NCBI GenBank assembly: GCA_964415875.1
Contig: CAYQCB010000003.1
Coordinates: forward strand, 1 to 45,002
From: C7867-001 sp964415875
Lineage (GTDB): Bacteria; Patescibacteriota; Minisyncoccia; Phycocordibacterales; Phycocordibacteraceae
Length of the DNA stretch: 45,002 nt
Direction: 5' to 3'
Both the position numbers and the translations under genes were made by a program. The stretch's first letter is position 1. Each line of letters starts with the position of its first letter. The notes beneath the pieces are model-generated. The model searched no databases. It was not told the origin of the DNA and saw only the letters and a program-made list of their open reading frames with translations. Below, in pieces: positions 7,107 through 15,290 of this stretch.

Positions 7107-9872
7107 ATGGAATCCATGCCGCGGCTATCCACGCCGGAAGAAGAGCTCGCCTATCTGCGCGCACAGGTCGCTCAAAAAGAGAAAGAAGTCGGCACGACCG
7201 CTGCTGCGCAGGAAGCACAGATTGTGCGCACTACCATTTCTGAACATGCGACGCGCTCGCAAACAATGCTTGCCCCTCATTTGCGAGTCGACGAGCCAGA
7301 AGCCGTGGCACGCGCGAGTGCCATACTGCACGAGCTCGCGCTCGGAACAGACGAGAACCAAATAGCCTCGTTGCAGCAGATAGCTTCAGAAAAGGGCATT
7401 CGAGCAGCGCTCGCCGTGCTCGAAAAGATGGACAGCCCGCACATCGCTGACGATTTTCACCGGTACCTGGTTCGCTACGTAGCGGCGGGACTTCCACTTG
7501 CAGGCACGACAGAAAACGAGCCAAGGTACCAAGCGCTCCGTATGACGCTCTACGCCGTAACGCTGCCCGAATCAGAGGGTGAAGGTGCTGCGCAGGGCAG
7601 GACGCGACCACTCAAAGAATTGGTGTCCGCCATGGAGCAGTTCTATGCCGGCCTCTTGTCGGTGGCAGTGGCTAAGCCCGGTGAGCCAAAGCACTTTGCA
7701 CTTGAACTTGCAGTGGCTGCGAGCAGCTCAGAATTGCAGTTCTATGTCTCGGTGCCAGACAGTAAGCGAGACCTTTTTGAAAAGCAACTCCTCGCCGTCT
7801 TTCCCAATGCACAGCTCCAGGTGCGAGAAAATGATTACAACGTTTTTCAAGACGGCGGATCGGTGGCACTTGCCACGATGCGTCTCGCGCACAATGCTGC
7901 GCTGCCGTTGAAAGACTATACCGATTTTGACTACGATCCACTTAATGCGATTTTAAATGCGTTTTCAAAAATTGAAGGTACGGGAGAGGGTGCCGCATTG
8001 CAAATAATCGTGGAGCCGCGCGGTTCCAGGCACACAGTGCATTATCAGAAAATGCTCTCTGCAGCTCGCAAGGGAGCGTCACGCTCGGCAGTGCTCTCCA
8101 CACCCGAAACGGCGCTTGGTGAATTTGCCCGTGGCCTCGGGACGTTCTTTGTGCAAAAGGAGAAAGATGAACAGAAAAAGCGCGAAAAAGAAATGCGCAA
8201 CATTGAGGAAAACAAAAATCTCATCGAGGAAATACAAAAAAAGATCGCCGCTCCAATTGTGGGCGTCACTGTTCGTCTGGCAGTGTCTTCGCAAAGCGCA
8301 GCGCGAGCGGAGCAGGTGGTCAGTGAGTTGGAAGCGGCCTTCAATCAATTCAATAGTACTGAGGGAAATCATATTACCTTTCTGCACGAGTCGAAAAAGC
8401 AAGCGAGTCGCACACTTGAGAACTTTTCATTTCGAGAGCCCGACCGCTCTGCACTAGCGCTTTCGCTGCGCGAACTCACGTCGCTCTACCATTTTCCCCC
8501 ACAAGGAATTGAATCGTCTCCTCACCTGAGTCAGTCACGCTCTACTCACGCGGGTGCGCCGCTTACACTTCCGCACTCGGGTGCTCTGCTCGGCATCAAC
8601 TCGTACCGAGGGGCACACACGCCCATTTATCTTGAAACCGAAGACCGGTTACGCCATCTCTATGTGGTGGGGCAGACGGGCACTGGGAAAACGGGACTTC
8701 TAAAGAATCTCATTTTGCAGGACATACAAAATGGGGAGGGGTGTTGCTTCATTGATCCTCATGGCAACGACATTTACGACATTCTCGCTGCCGTCCCGCC
8801 AGAACGCTACGGTGACGTCATTTACTTTGACCCTGCAGACCTCACGCGTCCGTTTGGATTGAATTTCCTCGAATATGATTATTCTCGACCGGAACAGAAA
8901 ACGTTCATTGTGAACGAGCTGCTGGCTATTTTTAAGCGGCTCTACGGAGACGTTCCTGAAAGCATGGGTCCTGCCTTTGAGCAGTATTTTCGTAATGCCA
9001 CACTTCTGGTCATGGAAGATCCCGCAAGTGGCTCCACCATCCTCGACATAGCACGCGTGCTTTCAAACGACACCTTTCGTCGAGAGAAGTTGGCAAAGAG
9101 TATGAATCCCATTGTGAACCAATTTTGGACGGAAATCGCAACGAAAGCTGGCGGGGAAGCGGCGCTTGAAAACATTGTGCCGTACATCACCAACAAGTTT
9201 GACGACTTCACTTCAAACGATTTCATTCGCCCTATCGTCGGACAGCAAGAATCTTCATTTCGCTTTAGAGAGGTCATGGACAACAAAAAGATTCTGCTCG
9301 TCAACCTCTCAAAAGGACGCCTTGGAGAGCGTAACGCCAATCTTTTGGGACTTATAATCGTTGGAAAACTCTTCATGTCGGCACTCTCGCGTGCTGATAA
9401 TCCGCGTGCCGTGTACCCGCCGTTCTATCTCTACATTGATGAGTTTCAGAACGTGACCACCGACTCCATTCCAGGCATATTGTCAGAGGCGCGCAAATAC
9501 AAGCTTTCGCTCACGATGGCACACCAATTCCTCGCCCAAATTGAAGAGAAAACGCGTACCGCAGTGTTCGGAAACGTAGGCAACATGGCCGTGTTTCGCG
9601 TAGGCGAAGAAGACGCTGAATTTTTCGGGAAGCAATTTGCACCAGTCTTTAAGGCATCAGACTTTGTGGGACTTGAAAACCGCAATGCTTATGTAAAGAT
9701 CTTGGCTGCAGGCGTTCCCCAAAAACCATTCGATTTGCGTACCGCAGACCTTCCGGTAGGAAATCCTGCACAAGTTGATGACCTCATGCACCTGTCGAGT
9801 CAAACCTATGGCCGCGATCGTGCTACCGTTGAAGCAACTATTCGCGAACGATATCTTGCCGCAAAACTATGA
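7107..9872 (+). CDS. Conjugation-type (VirD4/TraD/VirB4-like) ATPase
   Basis: A 921-residue protein. The C-terminal half is a RecA-like motor: Walker A GQTGTGKT at about residue 525, the phrases FIDPHGNDIYDIL and VIYFDPAD, Walker B LYIDEFQNV at about 774, then a sensor region LTMAHQFLAQI. This is the layout of type IV secretion coupling proteins with a TraM-binding-like region. The N-terminal 500 residues contain a coiled-coil start, two mixed alpha/beta regions (each with a SVPDSKRDLFEKQL-like strand-helix) and a charged helical linker around 350-390. No TM helix is obvious. It is overlapped by the next gene (ATGA at 9869), implying a coupled complex. Such pairs are common in Patescibacteria; whether it moves DNA, protein or builds a surface structure is unknown. 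Confidence 0.85.
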   Translation: MESMPRLSTPEEELAYLRAQVAQKEKEVGTTAAAQEAQIVRTTISEHATRSQTMLAPHLRVDEPEAVARASAILHELALGTDENQIASLQQIASEKGIRAALAVLEKMDSPHIADDFHRYLVRYVAAGLPLAGTTENEPRYQALRMTLYAVTLPESEGEGAAQGRTRPLKELVSAMEQFYAGLLSVAVAKPGEPKHFALELAVAASSSELQFYVSVPDSKRDLFEKQLLAVFPNAQLQVRENDYNVFQDGGSVALATMRLAHNAALPLKDYTDFDYDPLNAILNAFSKIEGTGEGAALQIIVEPRGSRHTVHYQKMLSAARKGASRSAVLSTPETALGEFARGLGTFFVQKEKDEQKKREKEMRNIEENKNLIEEIQKKIAAPIVGVTVRLAVSSQSAARAEQVVSELEAAFNQFNSTEGNHITFLHESKKQASRTLENFSFREPDRSALALSLRELTSLYHFPPQGIESSPHLSQSRSTHAGAPLTLPHSGALLGINSYRGAHTPIYLETEDRLRHLYVVGQTGTGKTGLLKNLILQDIQNGEGCCFIDPHGNDIYDILAAVPPERYGDVIYFDPADLTRPFGLNFLEYDYSRPEQKTFIVNELLAIFKRLYGDVPESMGPAFEQYFRNATLLVMEDPASGSTILDIARVLSNDTFRREKLAKSMNPIVNQFWTEIATKAGGEAALENIVPYITNKFDDFTSNDFIRPIVGQQESSFRFREVMDNKKILLVNLSKGRLGERNANLLGLIIVGKLFMSALSRADNPRAVYPPFYLYIDEFQNVTTDSIPGILSEARKYKLSLTMAHQFLAQIEEKTRTAVFGNVGNMAVFRVGEEDAEFFGKQFAPVFKASDFVGLENRNAYVKILAAGVPQKPFDLRTADLPVGNPAQVDDLMHLSSQTYGRDRATVEATIRERYLAAKL

Positions 9873-12721
9873 ACAGAGAACGAACGCCAGGATCACGAAG
9901 AGATACTGAGGAACGCAATTGGGGCCGCAAGCCCCGAGGAGGTACTGAACGCCAGGGAGTTACCACCGCTGAAATACAAGATCTCAACAAGCGATTCAAT
10001 GATCTTTTGAATCAAAAAAGAGGATCAGTAGAAGATGCGGCTGAGATGAAAAAGTTTGCAGTTGCCGTGAATGAGCTCAGAAGCGCCACTCGGGGTGACG
10101 ACATGACTGCAATAGCAATGGCAGATGCTGAATTAGAAAAAATTTTTGGCAGGCTACAAGCTCTTCCGAACGCGTCAGGTGAGGCACTGGTGAGCACAGT
10201 CACTCAAAACGAACCCTTTGAAGGTGATACCTCGAAAGAGGTGTTTCCCAACATCTCGGCTGCAGAAAACGCCTCTCAGACTGCGTCTGGCGTGGCTGGG
10301 CCTGTTGAAGACGAGGCGGCGACCTCTGGCACTACACAGAACGAAATACAAACAACGGTGGGGACAGTGGTGCCTGAAAAGGTGTCGAGCGCAGATATGA
10401 CCAATCACGAGACAAGGAGTGCACTGCGTACCTCTGTCGAAGAAATGCGAAAGCTAATGGATGCCTCTGGTATGCATTCTATGGAGGCTGACGAATACGC
10501 GGCGCTCGATGAGCCGAAATTGTTTGGACAAGAAAAAATGGCACACACACCGCGTTCACCAGAAACTGATGAACCGCATGACGACCAAGGCAGAGGACAT
10601 CGCGCCGCTGGCCTGGCAAAAAAGCCACTGGTGAGTGTTGAACTGCGCTCCGGGACATCCGCTGAAGTACCGCCCCTTGCGCACACCATTCGTGCTGAGA
10701 AACTGAACAGAGAAGACGGCTTTGCAGAACTTGCAGGAGTCCAGAATGAACGCGAGGAGCTGCTCGCGGCAGAGCGTGCACTGCACTCCCGAGAGAGTGA
10801 GTTCGTTGGTGAGCACAGCGCACTCGGAAGAATGGTGCAGAATGTCTTGCTCACTAAAAAGACGCAAGAACTACAAAGAGCAGAACTGGGCGTAGACGAT
10901 AAAGCTGCCGCTTACTATCGCGCCCTTGAGGGAAGCCTCGCGAACAGACTAACGGCAAAGGGGTTCACACCAGGAACGCCCGAGTTTGAAAAGGTTGCTG
11001 AGCGGTATCGCGAAAGAGTTGCGTCTAAAGACATCATTGATCGCGGCGAGCAGACGCGTGTAGCAAATCGTGCAGCGGCTCTCGAGCAGAAGGGGAGTAA
11101 TGCGTTTGAGAAAGGCCTGCACGCATTGGCATCACTGAATGCGGGCCTTGAAAAAAGCTTCCTTGGCAAATACGGTGCGCGGGGAGTACGCATAGTAGCG
11201 TCTGCGACACTTGCGTCAGTCGTCGCTTCACTACTGTCTCCTTTGTCTGCTGTTGCCGTTGCAGGCTACGCTGGTTCTCGTGTGGTGCGTAGCGTGGTTG
11301 GTGCAGGAGTGGGTGGTGTGGCAGGAGTTGGCGCTGGCGGCCTGTACCAAAAGTTTGGTGGAGCGCGTGCCGAAAAAAAGCTCGCTGACAGTCGCAAAAC
11401 AACTGCATATACGTTTGAAAATATTCGTGATATGCGCGAGGCATATCGCTCAGGAAATACAGAGTCAGTGGCACGTAAGCGGAAAATAGCGGAGATGGTT
11501 GCGGCTGCACTTGTGGGTGGAGCAGCTTCGTTTAGTACTGCATACGCTGAAGCTCTCTTTACGGCACCAGACACTGCGACAGCGCTTCTTGATCATGGCA
11601 CTGCGCCAGCACACATTGCCCCCACAGGAGTTCCGAGTCATGATGTGCCGAACCAGCTCCACTTAGAACCGGATGCCACCCCCAATCACCCACACATTGT
11701 GGGCGGACCTCCGAGTGCCGAGCTATCGCCAGCAGGGCTCCCGCATCCAGATGCTGTTTCCCCTGGGGTGCCGCCCGTAGAGGCGACTCCGGGAGCTGTT
11801 ACTCCAGTGGAAACGCTTGCTACTGTGCACGCCACGCCTGGGCACGGATACGAGTACATGCTCAAACGACTTTCAGAGCAACTTCACTCACAGCATGTTG
11901 ACGTATCGCATCTTGACCCTACAAGTGATGCGTACAAACTCGCAACCGCTTCTCCGCATAACATCGACACTTTGGTGCATCAAATGGCTAGTGACCCAAC
12001 ACATAATTTCTTCAGAGGGCCCGACGGCAGTGTGCGCATAGGACTTACTGCAGATCTCTCAGTGAATGCAGACGGTTCAATTGAGTTTAATGACGGCAGC
12101 GGACACCTGTATGTGCAGGCACCGAGTGATGCGCCCCTTACGCAAAATGTCACACATGCGACGGTGGGTGCACACGCCGACAGAGTTCCCTCAGAGGCGC
12201 AAGTCCAACAAACCGCTGAACGATTGCGTGCCTGGCACGCGGCTAATCCAGACGTCCCAAACATGGTGCCGCATGTCGACGCAGCTGGCGACGTCTATGG
12301 GCCGCCTGGGGCACACACGGTTGATCCGCCGTGGTCGCTCGAACCGCGCAGTGCCGGCGTCTCGCATGCTTTTGAAACATTTACAAATCCGCATGGCGTA
12401 GAAGTGAATTTGGCGCAGCCCCACGTGTATGCACTCGAGGGCGGTAGGGTGATTGTCGATGGGGGCAGTTATGATGAACGGTTGCAAGTGGCAATTGGGT
12501 ACGTGCAGCAACACGGCGGAAGCGTACACATAGAAGCAAAAGCCCCAGTTCGCGTGCATGGCGTGCTCACGCGCTACCTTGAGACGGTTAAAAAAGCGGG
12601 GCCGTTTGGACTCGGTGGACACATAGAGACCAGTAGGCTTGTGGGGAGTCCGCGGATCGCTGACGTATTGAGTGACTCCCAAGAACGCTTCGCGACACGG
12701 TTTATCAAGAAATTACAGTAG
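9869..12721 (+). CDS. Large membrane protein, presumed partner of the upstream ATPase
   Basis: A 950-residue protein of unknown family. Residues 1-440 are hydrophilic and charged, with predicted helices and coiled coil (about 280-400). Small-residue-rich hydrophobic segments lie near 455-495 (repeated Gly-Val-Gly-Ala) and 545-570. A His/Pro-rich linker with many HxxPxG phrases follows (about 580-670), then a mixed domain to the end (about 680-950) rich in His, Asp and aromatic residues, ending in a basic helix. The layout suggests a cytoplasmic N-half, two membrane spans and a second domain. Its start overlaps the ATPase stop by four bases, so equimolar production is likely. Direct repeats of the linker suggest rapid evolution. 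Confidence 0.75.
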   Translation: MNRERTPGSRRDTEERNWGRKPRGGTERQGVTTAEIQDLNKRFNDLLNQKRGSVEDAAEMKKFAVAVNELRSATRGDDMTAIAMADAELEKIFGRLQALPNASGEALVSTVTQNEPFEGDTSKEVFPNISAAENASQTASGVAGPVEDEAATSGTTQNEIQTTVGTVVPEKVSSADMTNHETRSALRTSVEEMRKLMDASGMHSMEADEYAALDEPKLFGQEKMAHTPRSPETDEPHDDQGRGHRAAGLAKKPLVSVELRSGTSAEVPPLAHTIRAEKLNREDGFAELAGVQNEREELLAAERALHSRESEFVGEHSALGRMVQNVLLTKKTQELQRAELGVDDKAAAYYRALEGSLANRLTAKGFTPGTPEFEKVAERYRERVASKDIIDRGEQTRVANRAAALEQKGSNAFEKGLHALASLNAGLEKSFLGKYGARGVRIVASATLASVVASLLSPLSAVAVAGYAGSRVVRSVVGAGVGGVAGVGAGGLYQKFGGARAEKKLADSRKTTAYTFENIRDMREAYRSGNTESVARKRKIAEMVAAALVGGAASFSTAYAEALFTAPDTATALLDHGTAPAHIAPTGVPSHDVPNQLHLEPDATPNHPHIVGGPPSAELSPAGLPHPDAVSPGVPPVEATPGAVTPVETLATVHATPGHGYEYMLKRLSEQLHSQHVDVSHLDPTSDAYKLATASPHNIDTLVHQMASDPTHNFFRGPDGSVRIGLTADLSVNADGSIEFNDGSGHLYVQAPSDAPLTQNVTHATVGAHADRVPSEAQVQQTAERLRAWHAANPDVPNMVPHVDAAGDVYGPPGAHTVDPPWSLEPRSAGVSHAFETFTNPHGVEVNLAQPHVYALEGGRVIVDGGSYDERLQVAIGYVQQHGGSVHIEAKAPVRVHGVLTRYLETVKKAGPFGLGGHIETSRLVGSPRIADVLSDSQERFATRFIKKLQ

Positions 12722-12751
12722 CCTAGGCAAACGGCGTGATACTATTATTTT

Positions 12752-13069
12752 ATGCAAGACGACCTTCAAAAACAAATAGCCGAAGATCTGGGGATTTCAA
12801 GTTTTCCTGTGGCAGAGCAGGAGCAGCTTATTGCTCAGTTTGGGGAAATCGCGCTCAAAGCAGCAACTATTGCATTGTTTGAGAAAATGCCCGAAGATAA
12901 GCATGAAGCGTTCGCGACTCTTGCCGAAGGTGGCGACGCGGAAGCTTTGCAAGCGTTTCTCAATAAAGAGGTGCCCGATCATGAGGCGATAGCAAAAAAT
13001 GCTGTCGAGACAGAGGTGCGAGCATTCAAAGAAATGCTGAAAAATGAGTCGCAATCGACTAGTGTCTGA
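12752..13069 (+). CDS. DUF5663-like small protein
   Basis: A 105-residue acidic, all-helical protein. The opening (LQKQIAEDLGISSFP) and the following EQEQLIAQFGEIALKAATIALFEKM helix match my memory of DUF5663, a family almost limited to the Candidate Phyla Radiation and of unknown function. Its -10 box (GATACT at 12738-12743) is 8 bases from the ATG. It sits directly after the ATPase pair and could belong to the same functional unit. Confidence 0.65.
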   Translation: MQDDLQKQIAEDLGISSFPVAEQEQLIAQFGEIALKAATIALFEKMPEDKHEAFATLAEGGDAEALQAFLNKEVPDHEAIAKNAVETEVRAFKEMLKNESQSTSV

Positions 13070-13104
13070 ACGATTGTTAGTTTAGCAAATTATATTCACA
13101 ACGC

Positions 13105-13392
13105 ATGAGCGAAGGCATGCCAGGAGCGCGACATACTACGGGCGAAGATTTTAAAAATGTGGAAGAGCGGGTGAATCAAATTAAAGCTGACCTTGACGCC
13201 CTTCTCGACGATGCCGTCACGGGCCCGCGAATTGCCTATGGGTTAAGATGCGACACTGTCCAAATGGCGCGAGAGATACTTGAAGGCCGAGTAAGACAGG
13301 TGTACTACGACCACGAACATGGAAAAAGTGTGAGAAGTGCGCTTGAGGACTTAGAGAGCGGGTACGCAAAGGCACGTCGGGACGCACGCTAA
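13105..13392 (+). CDS. Small helical protein of unknown function
   Basis: A 95-residue hydrophilic protein, probably a helical hairpin with heptad-like spacing (FKNVEERVNQIKADLDALL and VRSALEDLESGYAKARRDAR). No family recognised. A TATATT box at 13091-13096 lies 8 bases before the ATG. Confidence 0.6.
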   Translation: MSEGMPGARHTTGEDFKNVEERVNQIKADLDALLDDAVTGPRIAYGLRCDTVQMAREILEGRVRQVYYDHEHGKSVRSALEDLESGYAKARRDAR

Positions 13393-13459
13393 TGTCAGAC
13401 TGCTGTGTACCGAGATTACTGACTTACTTTTGTTAGCAGCGTAATTACATGGAGCACCT

Positions 13460-13990
13460 ATGAAGCCAACTCAAACTGGAATAGCTGTGGCCCTCGCACT
13501 TATTGTCGTGGCTGTATTTTTCATTTTCCCTGGACTCTGGCCGTTTGGAGCCACGGCAAGTTCAGCGGAGCAGGCAGCAGCTATCGAGGGCGCCACGAGC
13601 ACAGACACCACTACTCAATCATCAACAACAACTATGACTGCAATACCTACACACCTTGAAGTTACCGACGAAGTGGTCGGTACAGGAGCCGAAGCGAATG
13701 CTGGAGACACAGTGACGGTGAATTACGTGGGTGCTCTTCTTGACGGCACGGTTTTTGACGCTTCAGCAAATCATCCTGAAACGAAAGATGGTTTTTCGTT
13801 CGTGCTCGGCGCGGGGCAAGTTATCAGGGGTTGGGATGAGGGCGTCGCGGGCATGAAGGTGGGCGGCACGCGGAAGCTTGTCATTCCTGCAGACCTTGCC
13901 TATGGCTCTCGGGCAAACGGACCAATTCCGGCAAACTCGCCTCTTATGTTTGAAGTGCAGCTTTTGAAGGTTCAAAAGGCTGAGCAATAA
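13460..13990 (+). CDS. FKBP-type peptidyl-prolyl isomerase, membrane-anchored
   Basis: A 176-residue protein: TM anchor at about residues 8-29, a Ser/Thr-rich linker to about 62, then a full FKBP domain (66-175). Active-site residues are visible in the phrases VNYVGALLDGTVFDAS, VIRGWDEGVAGMKVGG and LAYGSRANGPIPANSPL. It acts outside the cytoplasmic membrane in folding exported proteins, catalysing cis-trans isomerisation at proline. A weak GGAG lies 6 bases before the ATG. A strong hairpin terminator follows within 10 bases. Confidence 0.92.
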   Translation: MKPTQTGIAVALALIVVAVFFIFPGLWPFGATASSAEQAAAIEGATSTDTTTQSSTTTMTAIPTHLEVTDEVVGTGAEANAGDTVTVNYVGALLDGTVFDASANHPETKDGFSFVLGAGQVIRGWDEGVAGMKVGGTRKLVIPADLAYGSRANGPIPANSPLMFEVQLLKVQKAEQ

Positions 13991-13996
13991 ACACTT

Positions 13997-14039
13997 TGCA
14001 AAACCGCGCAGTGGCCCTGGGCCACTGCGCGGTTTTGCA
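13997..14039 (+). terminator. Intrinsic terminator after the FKBP gene
   Basis: A perfect 21-bp stem (left arm starts tgcaaaaccgcgcagtggcc) with a one-base centre, followed by atttt. The A-run on the left arm would also give a U-run leftward. Confidence 0.8.
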
Positions 14040-14061
14040 TTTTCTGTTACCGTGGGGACAT

Positions 14062-15279
14062 ATGAAGCCGTTTCAGTTCGCTATTGAAAAAAGAGGTCCC
14101 GGCTTAGCACGAGCCGGACTGCTGACCACGCAGCATGGCGTTGTGGAGACGCCTGCTTTTGTACCTGTCGGCACAAAAGCAGATGTAAAAGGCGTGTTGC
14201 CGCAGGCGCTCCGCTCTCTGGGGGCTCAGGCTGTTCTTGCAAACACCTACCACCTCTACCTGCAGCCGGGCGAGCAGGTGGTGGCGCAGGGCGGCGGGCT
14301 CGCAACATTTATGGCCTGGAACGGTCCCACTATGACTGACTCGGGCGGTTTCCAAGTGTTCTCTCTTGGTGCCGCATTCGGTAAAGTTATTTCAAAATTC
14401 ACCAAGGAAGATGCGCCGCGGGAAGAGGCTGTTTCCGTGTACGACGAGTCGGTAGCAAGCCAGCACGGGCAGCTGGCAATCATTGACGACGAAGGCGTCT
14501 CCTTCACCTCGCACCTCGACGGATCGCTGCATCGATTCACGCCAGAGCGTTCTGTCGAAATCCAACACGCTCTCGGTGCCGACATGTTTTTTGCATTTGA
14601 CGAATGCACGTCACCCACCGAGCCGTATGCGTACCAAAGAGAAGCCATGGAACGTACCCACCGCTGGGCGCAGCGTTCACTGAAAGCTCATCGGCAAAAC
14701 CTGCACGCAAGCGCCTCGCAAGCCATTTTCGGCATCGTACAGGGCGGCAGGCATGAAGACTTGCGCAGAGAAAGCGCGCGAGAAATAGCGTCGCTTGGAT
14801 TTGATGGTGTAGGGATTGGTGGCTCGTTTAGCAAGGAAGACATGCGAGGCGCGCTGCAAGCGGCAGTGGGCGAGCTGCCTGAAGAGCTGCCGCGGCATTT
14901 CCTCGGCATTGGTGAGCCGGGAGACGTACTCGAAGGCATTGCAAGCGGCATAGACCTTTTTGACTGCGTCGCGCCGACGCGTATTGGTCGACATGGATCG
15001 ATATACACAAAGCGCGGCATCGTGCACCTGCGCGGTGAAAAATATCGTTCAGACTTTACGCCGCTCGATAGCGAGACGCTGGTTCCGGGTACCGAGTCTT
15101 TCACGCGCGCCTATGTTGGCCATCTCGTGCGCTCGGGTGAGTTTTTGGGAGGGGTGATATGCTCAATGCACAATCTAGGGTTTATTTTGCAACTTGTTGC
15201 GGGTGCGCGAAAAGCTATACTGGAGGGACGTTTTGACGAGTATCGAGCTGATTTTGTGCGCGACTATTATAGTGTGTGA
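14062..15279 (+). CDS. tgt: tRNA-guanine transglycosylase without the zinc cysteines
   Basis: Tgt exchanges G34 of tRNAs with GUN anticodons for queuine or preQ1. The 405-residue protein keeps the catalytic region: TMTDSGGFQVFSLG (first Asp), FGIVQGGRHEDLR, GIGGSFSKEDM, and DLFDCVAPTRIGRHG with the nucleophilic Asp. However, the zinc motif CxCxxC that normally precedes the RAY signature is absent: the corresponding positions are Thr339, Val341 and Thr344, although the His of MHN (about 370) remains. There is also an insertion of about 20 residues after FSLG. ATG 14062 is chosen as the family start (MKPFQFAIEKRGPGLARAG); the frame upstream is the terminator. uvrB begins 11 bases after the stop. 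No queuosine synthesis gene is nearby, so a salvaged base is likely. Confidence 0.93.
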   Translation: MKPFQFAIEKRGPGLARAGLLTTQHGVVETPAFVPVGTKADVKGVLPQALRSLGAQAVLANTYHLYLQPGEQVVAQGGGLATFMAWNGPTMTDSGGFQVFSLGAAFGKVISKFTKEDAPREEAVSVYDESVASQHGQLAIIDDEGVSFTSHLDGSLHRFTPERSVEIQHALGADMFFAFDECTSPTEPYAYQREAMERTHRWAQRSLKAHRQNLHASASQAIFGIVQGGRHEDLRRESAREIASLGFDGVGIGGSFSKEDMRGALQAAVGELPEELPRHFLGIGEPGDVLEGIASGIDLFDCVAPTRIGRHGSIYTKRGIVHLRGEKYRSDFTPLDSETLVPGTESFTRAYVGHLVRSGEFLGGVICSMHNLGFILQLVAGARKAILEGRFDEYRADFVRDYYSV

Positions 15280-15290
15280 CGATGTAAGGC

